DNA of 64,000 nt from Ostreococcus lucimarinus CCE9901. Its lineage: Eukaryota; Chlorophyta; Mamiellophyceae; Mamiellales; Bathycoccaceae. Under the pieces are notes generated by a model. It made no database searches. It saw only the letters and a list, made by a program, of their open reading frames with translations, and was not told the DNA's origin. Numbering within the stretch: the stretch's first letter is position 1; each line of letters starts with the position of its first letter. Both the position numbers and the translations under genes were made by a program. Below are positions 58,080-64,000 of this stretch, piece by piece. Where the stretch lies: positions 1 to 64,000 of the forward strand of contig NC_009368.1 in assembly GCF_000092065.1 (NCBI RefSeq). The letters are read 5' to 3'.

Positions 58080-58265
58080 TCACACGTCGAACCCCTCCGC
58101 GCGCAAACACTTCAGGTGTTGCTCAATCTTCTCCCTGCACGCCCCGTCCTCGTCCGCCCCGTGCGTCACCACGCACTCGTCCCGCGCGCGCTTCGTCTCC
58201 GGACACGCGCAGCATATTTTCTTCGGCTTTTCTTTCGTCTCCGCTTTGCTCGCCGCGCCTCCCAT
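58080..58265 (-). CDS. COX17: Cytochrome c oxidase copper chaperone COX17
   Basis: A protein of 61 residues. It contains KICCACPETKRARDEC, the Cu(I)-binding CC followed by the first cysteines of the twin CX9C helix pair, and CREKIEQHLKCLRAEGF, the standard COX17 end. The protein shuttles copper in the mitochondrial intermembrane space to SCO1 and COX11 and is imported through the MIA40 disulfide relay. Length and spacing are normal. It converges with glucosidase II beta across 26 bp and is divergent from the Rieske gene with 53 bp between start codons. Confidence 0.95.
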   Translation of the reverse strand: MGGAASKAETKEKPKKICCACPETKRARDECVVTHGADEDGACREKIEQHLKCLRAEGFDV

Positions 58266-58318
58266 CGCGCGCGTCGGAATTTGACGTCACTCCTGGTCCG
58301 CGCGCGCGTCTCGCCGCC

Positions 58319-59974
58319 ATGTCGCGCGTCGCGACGCCCGCGCCGCGCGCGCCGCTTCGCTCGACGCGCGCCTCGCGATGCGCGCGCGCGCGTCGTCCCT
58401 CTCGCGCGACGACGACGCGATGCGCGCCCGCGCGCGACGCGACGACGCGTTCGATGACGCGCGGGCGACGCGCGGGCGCGCTCGCGCCGGCGCCGATGAC
58501 GCGCGCGGGCGCGGCGACGCGGCGACGCGCGCTGCAGACGACGGAGGACACGCCCGTGAGCGCGGAGGCGAGGGCGGAGGCGTACGATTGGCGCGCGCAC
58601 TGGTACCCGGCGGCGTACGTCGCCGACGTGGAGAAGGACGCGCCGCTGACGTTTACGCTCCTGGGCGAACCGCTGGTGTTCTGGCGGGACAAGAGCGGCG
58701 AGATGCGCTGCGTCGCGGATAGGTGCCCGCACAGGTTGGTACCGCTGAGCGAAGGACGCGTCAACGAGACGGGTGAGCTCGAGTGCGGGTATCACGGGTG
58801 GACGTTTACGGGAGAGGGTAAGTGCACGTCCATTCCGCAAATCGAGCAAGGGACGGGTTTGGAGACGGCTTTGAAGTCTCCGAGATCGTGCGTCGCGGCG
58901 TACCCGACGAAAGAGGCGCAAGGCATGCTTTGGGTGTATCCGACCTCGATGGATAAAGCGCCGGCGACGCTGCCAGATTTGCCGCTAATCCCAGAGTACG
59001 ACGACCCGGAGTGCGTGTGTCAAGACATCTTTCGGGATCTTCCCATGGATTGGGCGACTTTGCTTGAAAACGTCATGGATGTTAGTCATGTGCCGTTTAC
59101 GCATCACAACAGCGTTGGTAAGCGAGAAAATGCGACGCCAGTGAATTTGGAATTGGCGAGCGCCGCGGGCGTCACGGCGAACGGATTCGAAGGGATATGG
59201 AAGGAAGGTCCGAGGAAAGGTAAATATGGGTCTCAATACACCGAGTTCAAAGCACCGACGTTAATGCGCCACACGCTCAAGACGGAGGCTTTCACGACGC
59301 TCACCGTCGTGTACGCGGTGCCGACGACACCCGGCCGATGCCGACTTATGGCGCGATTTCCATTCATCTTCAAATCGGCGTTGCCGCGATTCTTTTTCGG
59401 TCTTTACCCGCAATGGTTCTCGCACACGAATCAAAATGCAATTTTAGAGGATGACCAAATCTTCTTGCACAAGCAAGAGCGATTGATCGAGGTTGAGCAA
59501 AAAGAAGGCAAGTCATACGCGCAGTCGTGCTACATGCCCACCAAGGCAGACGTCTACGTTTCGGCGTTCCGCAAGTGGATTGTCGACGTCGCCGGCGGCG
59601 GTCCAGCGTGGCCGAAGGATATGCCCACTGATTTGCCACCGCAAGAAACCACGCGCGAGGCTTTGCTCGATCGCTACCATTCGCACACGATAAACTGCAA
59701 GTCGTGCGCCAGCGCTTTGGCGAAAATCGGCAAGGCGCGAAAGGCGCTTCGCGTGCTCACCTTTGTCGCTCTCGCCGCTGCCGTGGCGACTTTTGCGCGA
59801 GCAGTACCGTTGAAGTACACGATCGCCTTGTCGGTACTATCCGCCGCGTGCGCTTTGGTTCGCGAGAAACTCGGCGCGTTTGCCGCGAAGATGAAAATCG
59901 GGCCGTATCCGCCACCGCGCAGACCGCCATCCATGATGGAGGCAGCGTTGCAACAAGCGCGAATCGCGTTTTAA
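58319..59974 (+). CDS. Rieske-type oxygenase of the TIC55/PAO/PTC52 family
   Basis: A protein of 551 residues with a strong plastid transit-like N-terminus (Arg/Ala/Thr) of about 75 residues. The Rieske domain has CPHR near 134 and CGYHGW near 155 (CxH...CxxH). The mononuclear iron site DVSHVPFTHH is near 255. The C-terminal CxxC (NCKSC near 460) and two transmembrane helices (about 479-515) are the hallmark of the TIC55/PAO/PTC52 group, which includes pheophorbide a oxygenase and protochlorophyllide-related enzymes of plastid membranes. The exact substrate (chlorophyll breakdown product or phyllobilin) cannot be told. Confidence 0.9.
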   Translation: MSRVATPAPRAPLRSTRASRCARARRPSRATTTRCAPARDATTRSMTRGRRAGALAPAPMTRAGAATRRRALQTTEDTPVSAEARAEAYDWRAHWYPAAYVADVEKDAPLTFTLLGEPLVFWRDKSGEMRCVADRCPHRLVPLSEGRVNETGELECGYHGWTFTGEGKCTSIPQIEQGTGLETALKSPRSCVAAYPTKEAQGMLWVYPTSMDKAPATLPDLPLIPEYDDPECVCQDIFRDLPMDWATLLENVMDVSHVPFTHHNSVGKRENATPVNLELASAAGVTANGFEGIWKEGPRKGKYGSQYTEFKAPTLMRHTLKTEAFTTLTVVYAVPTTPGRCRLMARFPFIFKSALPRFFFGLYPQWFSHTNQNAILEDDQIFLHKQERLIEVEQKEGKSYAQSCYMPTKADVYVSAFRKWIVDVAGGGPAWPKDMPTDLPPQETTREALLDRYHSHTINCKSCASALAKIGKARKALRVLTFVALAAAVATFARAVPLKYTIALSVLSAACALVREKLGAFAAKMKIGPYPPPRRPPSMMEAALQQARIAF

Positions 59975-60068
59975 TCAGGCGTTTTAATCAGGCGATTCAG
60001 TTAGTATATTCATGATTACAACCATTTTTACGCTCATCTCTCATCGTCATCGAACAGTCACGACGATA

Positions 60069-60628
60069 TTACGAAAACGCGAGCGTCTTCGACCCCGATT
60101 CCAGACACGCCGAACATCTCCAGGAGACGCTCCTTGAGAGGCGCGAGAGCAATCCAGCCTTTTTTGCGCATCTCGCGTGCACGAAGCGTTCGCATGCGCG
60201 ACAGCGCAGCCAGGGATTAATTAATTCGAACGAGCGATGTTCGATGCGCACGTCAAGATGGGTTTCACACAGCGCGCACGCTTGTTCGTTCAAGACGAGA
60301 CGAGAACGCGCGCGCGTGCGCGCGCGCGTGCCCAACGCCGCCGGCGCGGATCTCGGCACGAATAATTTCTCCAGCGACATCTCGAATGTGGGCTCGTCGT
60401 AACGCGTGTTGAACATCTCCGTGAGCACGCGCGCTCGCGCGGTCTCGAACGCGTCCGCCGCGAGTTGTTCCGCGCAAACTCGTCTCTGCGGCGCAGTGAG
60501 TGAAAATTCAAATTTGAACGAAACTTTTGACGTACCTTGAGCGTTTCTGGCGTGCGCGCGCGTCGAACGAGCTCGATTTCGAAGTGTTTTGTCGTTTTTC
60601 GTTGCGCTCTATCCTTTTTGGGCGGCAT
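60069..60628 (-). CDS. PHD-like zinc-finger protein, one 50-bp intron (60628-60536 + 60485-60069)
   Basis: The spliced product is 169 residues. Exon 1 encodes 31 residues from MPPKKDRAQRK to PETLK. A GTACGT donor (minus strand at 60535) and a CAG acceptor ending at 60486 bracket an AT-rich 50-bp intron, and exon 2 resumes RRVCAEQLAADAFETARARVLTEMF. The C-terminal third holds CALC, CRAC, HARC and CSAC pairs, a Cys4-His-Cys3 order like a compact PHD finger. Such fingers read histone tails or act as protein docks. The partner is unknown. The intron is far shorter and more AT-rich than the other four in this window. Confidence 0.72.
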
Positions 60629-60690
60629 GAGACGGTGAAGAGGCGACGAATGAAGTCTGTTGTGTTGTCAAAGCGTCGAGGCGAGTCGAT

Positions 60691-60742
60691 GTTCTATCAT
60701 CATTGTAGACGTCTATCATTGTAGGCTATCATCGTTGTAGAC
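60691..60742. repeat. Three imperfect copies of CTATCATCATTGTAG
   Basis: Cores at 60694-60708, 60713-60724 (three bases shorter) and 60726-60740, all in the same direction. They sit in the 122-bp gap between the PHD-like gene start and the TFIIIC gene stop, so they could be promoter elements of the former or 3'-end signals of the latter. Confidence 0.6.
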
Positions 60743-60750
60743 GCTTCTTG

Positions 60751-63700
60751 CTATACTAGGAAATCGCTATCGCCGATTAACAACTCCGTTGTCTTGGGCG
60801 AGGTTTCGTCGGCGATGAAGAAGTGGCGCTCGGCCATGTTTTCTTCGTCGCCCATGGTAGAACCGCCAAGCACAGGCGGAACAACGGAGAAAAACTTTTC
60901 AGTGACGCGTTCAAGCAACACGCCTTCGTCGACGAGATGGTTCAACGCGCGCGCAATGAGGTGAATTGGGTACGATTTGCCAAGTGCATTCACGATCCGC
61001 GTCTCCGAGGATCCCGGTTGGTTGAGCGCCACGGCGGCGGCGGCGCGTGTGCAATTTTCAAACGCCGCATTGTCGGCGAAATCCATGGCGTTCTCTGAAG
61101 GCATGGAATATACGATTTCGTTCTCGTGCGTTTCCGTTCGAAGGGCTCCACTCGAAACAAGCACGCCGAGCGCATGATGCACGTTGTACGCTCCAAGTGC
61201 TCCAAAGGTCTCGGCGACTTTCGCCACTCGAAGTTCATCGATGATGACTTGACTCGGTACCGCTGTGCCAGCTTTTTCAACAATCTTCAAGCACTTCGAT
61301 TCTACGTTCTTTAAATTTTTTGCGGGCAAGCGAAGCGTACCGACGGTTTCCACCGCGACTTCTGCACTCGCTTTCGAAGCGTCGAGAATTTCAATCTTCA
61401 CGCTGTGCATCGCCTTGACTGCGACGTTGGGCGATTTAAAGTACGTCGAATCGCCAGCACCTTGACCGTTGAACGCTTGTGGTAACGAGTCTCCCACCGA
61501 GTCAGTCGTGGTAGACATAGCAACTCTATTGTCGACCAATGCTTGGCATAGAGTGAGGACTTGCGGACCGTTCGGAGCGATGCAGGCTACAGTGTTTGGG
61601 GCGTTAGCGTCGAAGAGTGTCTGCGCGTAACTGAGCGCGTCCACTCGAGGCGAGGGCACGACGTGGTCGTGCAAATCCTTGAACGGAACTGTGATTTCCT
61701 CGTCGACGTCTGAATCATCGTAGTCACTAACGTCGTCTTCGTCGCTATCATCGCTCTCGTCCTGAAATGAGATGGCGCGTCGGCGAAGAAATGCGATTGG
61801 CGCGAGACGCGCAAGGATAATGTCGTCGTCGGCCTCAGTGAGATCTCGACCGGCTCGGATTCGACGAACTTTTTCCTCCCGTTTTTGCCTCATGCGATTG
61901 CCGTGTCGAGGTGACTTGGGCACGTCGCGTCGTGAGAGAGGATAAGGCACTGGGAAGTCATGCAAGACTGCGCGCGTAGCTTGCAAAACTTGTTTCGCGA
62001 TGCCCTCTGACCATTTTCCGGTGCAATCCCAGATTTCATCCCAGCGATCGATCGCTTCGGAACTATCCGGCGTCGGTGACGGTAAATGAGGAAGCGCACT
62101 ATCGCGCCGAGCGCGAGCGCCGCGCTCGTAAAATTCTGCCCCGATTCGAAGTATAGCGTCGTGTCTCTGGGTCTTGATATCGCCTTCGTCTTCACCTTCG
62201 CCAACGGTGAGTTGTCTCCAACGCTTTACCACCGTACGCTTCTTCACTACTGGATAACGCGAACGCCACATTGGATCAGAGTACACCACTGACGCACGAT
62301 AGTCACGTTTTTCTGCTCTCAAAGCGTTCGTTCCAGAAAGCGCGATGAAACGAATCATGCAAAACACCAAGAATTCGTCCTCTGACGGGCCAAAGATGAA
62401 TTTCTTGCGCGAGGTGGTTACACCAAATTCACCGTCGCTTTCGTCGTCATCGAACAACTCTTGCGGAGCGACTCTACTATCATCTATGTTTTCTTTTGCT
62501 AAGGCGCTCGATGGGGATTCAATGTGCGATAAAGAGTCCAATCGAAGCGTCGGTGCACGCGCTGTGTTCGCCGGCGGCATAATCGAGCGTTGCGACACAC
62601 GACTGCTTACTTTGAAGCGAGAGTAGTGCGCATACATGTTCAACGCCCTAGCCGCCACGTCTGATGAAACCACTCCATCTGTCACGGCTGCACATATTTT
62701 CGCATAGCAAAAATTTCGCCATGTTTGCTTGATGTGATTCAAATCGTCCGGGAGATCAAGATCTTGGGCGAGTTGCTCGACGCGAAGCGCGTCTTCGTTG
62801 GGCAACCCAGATTCTGCAAGAGATTCGATCGCCGCACCGACGAGCGATTTGTTTTCACTTGCTGAGCCATCGTTCAGATGTTCATCTTTGGTCGAAACCT
62901 CCGCGCGGACGAGCAACAGATGGAGAAGTGCGTCCCAAGCCTCTCGTAAACGATCCATGAGAATGATGCAGTTATCCAACGATAGTGCCCACTTGCGATT
63001 CCACGCGCGCACTGAAGTGATTCGAGGGTAAGTGAAGTCTATAGCCGGGTGCGCGTTATCCATCTCAGGTTTACCCTTAAACGTATTCTCTAGCGCACTC
63101 CAATATTCTCGCGCGCCGGTTTCGGTCGTGACGTCAAAATTTTCGCTCCACGAACTCTCATCCTCGGTGTCGGCAGGTTTCGTTTGAAATCGCGCGCTCT
63201 TTCTGAGCGTTAACACGAGTTCTATTGATTCAGTCGCCTCGTTATACTGAGGCACCTCGTAAAGTAATCCGAGCGTCATCAATCGCTGTGTGAGCCTGGA
63301 CATGTAATACGTCGATTGTACTTTATCACGTAATTCTCTCGGTAAATCTTTCACGAGCTTTTCGCGCAAGCCCTCGGCTTTGATGTGCTCTAAATCTTGA
63401 GCGACAATAGATTTTGACTCCGTGCTGTTCACCACTTTAATGTAAATCGAAATCGGCATTGATCCATCCAGTACGTCGCCGTTAATCGCGCCGTCCTCGG
63501 AGCCGCGCTCGAAAACGTTTGCAACCAAGTACAAGTGTAGGGCTTCGAGACGAACGAGCGCAGACTTGATGTAACCCAACCCGATAGCGTGAAAGTCGTG
63601 AAGCGTCCGGTAATTAGAGCGAATGTCAACATCGTCCTCCATGACTACGTCTCGCGTCGCGATTGCAGACGCCGGCGGCGCCGGCAACGCCTGCATCGGT

Positions 63701-64000
63701 TCGACGCGCACGACTTCACTCAAGCCAAGTTTCTTAATCGTGCGCTGCCTATGCGCTACCTCCGTCGTTTGAATGTCATCTTTCAGCGCCTCGATAAAAG
63801 CCGCATCCTCGGCGCTCGCCGGATCAAATGGGTAGTCAATGTGAAACAGAATCTTGTCTGGCGGACGTTCCGTCACACTCCACGCGATCTCGCGCACGAC
63901 GCCTTCGCCGTTACGAACGACGTTATCGACGATCGCATTGATACTTTTCTTGTCGACAGCCTTATACAATCCGCCTTCGGCGGCGGCGAGCCACGTGCTC
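60751..64000 (-). CDS. GTF3C1: TFIIIC largest subunit-like (GTF3C1/tau138), 5' part outside window
   Basis: A partial gene: 1,082 residues are visible and the frame is open through the right edge (starting STWLAAAEGG), so the N-terminal B-block domain is mostly outside. The protein is helix-rich with several winged-helix-like segments (YYMSRLTQRLMTLGLLYEVP; SETRIVNALGKSYPIHLIARALNHLVDEGVLLE). A Myb-like stretch (DEFLVFCMIRFIALSG...DPMWRSRYPVVKKRTVVKRWRQL) matches the plant GTF3C1 plan. A long acidic patch lies near 61700-61760. TFIIIC recruits TFIIIB and Pol III to tRNA genes by binding box B. The GC content is lower than in most neighbours. Confidence 0.78.
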   Translation of the reverse strand, partial: STWLAAAEGGLYKAVDKKSINAIVDNVVRNGEGVVREIAWSVTERPPDKILFHIDYPFDPASAEDAAFIEALKDDIQTTEVAHRQRTIKKLGLSEVVRVEPMQALPAPPASAIATRDVVMEDDVDIRSNYRTLHDFHAIGLGYIKSALVRLEALHLYLVANVFERGSEDGAINGDVLDGSMPISIYIKVVNSTESKSIVAQDLEHIKAEGLREKLVKDLPRELRDKVQSTYYMSRLTQRLMTLGLLYEVPQYNEATESIELVLTLRKSARFQTKPADTEDESSWSENFDVTTETGAREYWSALENTFKGKPEMDNAHPAIDFTYPRITSVRAWNRKWALSLDNCIILMDRLREAWDALLHLLLVRAEVSTKDEHLNDGSASENKSLVGAAIESLAESGLPNEDALRVEQLAQDLDLPDDLNHIKQTWRNFCYAKICAAVTDGVVSSDVAARALNMYAHYSRFKVSSRVSQRSIMPPANTARAPTLRLDSLSHIESPSSALAKENIDDSRVAPQELFDDDESDGEFGVTTSRKKFIFGPSEDEFLVFCMIRFIALSGTNALRAEKRDYRASVVYSDPMWRSRYPVVKKRTVVKRWRQLTVGEGEDEGDIKTQRHDAILRIGAEFYERGARARRDSALPHLPSPTPDSSEAIDRWDEIWDCTGKWSEGIAKQVLQATRAVLHDFPVPYPLSRRDVPKSPRHGNRMRQKREEKVRRIRAGRDLTEADDDIILARLAPIAFLRRRAISFQDESDDSDEDDVSDYDDSDVDEEITVPFKDLHDHVVPSPRVDALSYAQTLFDANAPNTVACIAPNGPQVLTLCQALVDNRVAMSTTTDSVGDSLPQAFNGQGAGDSTYFKSPNVAVKAMHSVKIEILDASKASAEVAVETVGTLRLPAKNLKNVESKCLKIVEKAGTAVPSQVIIDELRVAKVAETFGALGAYNVHHALGVLVSSGALRTETHENEIVYSMPSENAMDFADNAAFENCTRAAAAVALNQPGSSETRIVNALGKSYPIHLIARALNHLVDEGVLLERVTEKFFSVVPPVLGGSTMGDEENMAERHFFIADETSPKTTELLIGDSDFLV

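Overview
This window is the left end of a nuclear chromosome of a very compact, GC-rich green alga. It opens with 18 perfect CCCTAAA telomere units (1-126). Genes start within about 0.7 kb of the chromosome end and run almost without a break to the right edge. Plastid genes (ARC6-like division protein, TIC55/PAO-type Rieske oxygenase, LSMT-like SET protein, ABC1 kinase), a plant-type telomere, few short GT-AG introns and gene gaps of tens of bases all fit a prasinophyte of the Mamiellales, most likely Ostreococcus. The genus is an inference from gene content and style; no database was searched.

Layout. 0.1-0.7 kb: subtelomere with decayed telomere motifs. 0.7-7.3 kb: divergent pair of an FKBP15-like protein and a large multi-C2 membrane protein. 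7.4-16.6 kb: J-domain protein, mercaptopyruvate sulfurtransferase, unknown small protein, spliced NDP kinase, type II sulfotransferase, ABC1-family kinase, D-aminoacyl-tRNA deacylase, spliced ribosomal protein L37a. 16.9-26.1 kb: LSMT-like SET protein and aspartate carbamoyltransferase whose start codons overlap, SET/MYND protein, TFIIB, UDP-xylose synthase, cationic amino-acid transporter. 26.5-35.1 kb: ARC6-like protein, DUF3110-like protein, tandem TPPP/p25-alpha protein, a 46-residue conserved-looking peptide overlapping a PSMG4-like proteasome chaperone, NOPCHAP1-like and MnmM/YtqB-like proteins, a plastid-type membrane protein. 35.3-49.4 kb: GT77 glycosyltransferase, helical unknown, spliced Sec1/Munc18, prenylated MUB, spliced CCT7, Cys-rich unknown, GNAT acetyltransferase, RS/KH RNA-binding protein. 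49.6-56.1 kb: one 2,165-residue repeat protein built of 1,005-bp near-identical repeats. 56.5-64 kb: glucosidase II beta, COX17, Rieske oxygenase, spliced PHD-like protein, and the 3' part of a TFIIIC largest-subunit gene that leaves the window.

Most genes are housekeeping genes and neighbours are not obviously one pathway. Three loci act on glycans (sulfotransferase, UDP-xylose synthase, GT77), and glucosidase II beta serves N-glycoprotein folding. Five introns could be placed by protein continuity: NDP kinase 274 bp, RPL37a 171 bp, SEC1 122 bp, CCT7 331 bp, PHD-like 50 bp. Convergent neighbours are separated by as little as 10-15 bp.

Most unusual are the giant repeat gene with mirror module order ABABA-CD-ABABA, the overlapping short-ORF/PSMG4 locus that looks bicistronic, and a set of genes whose reading frame breaks by one base, always in the +1 direction.
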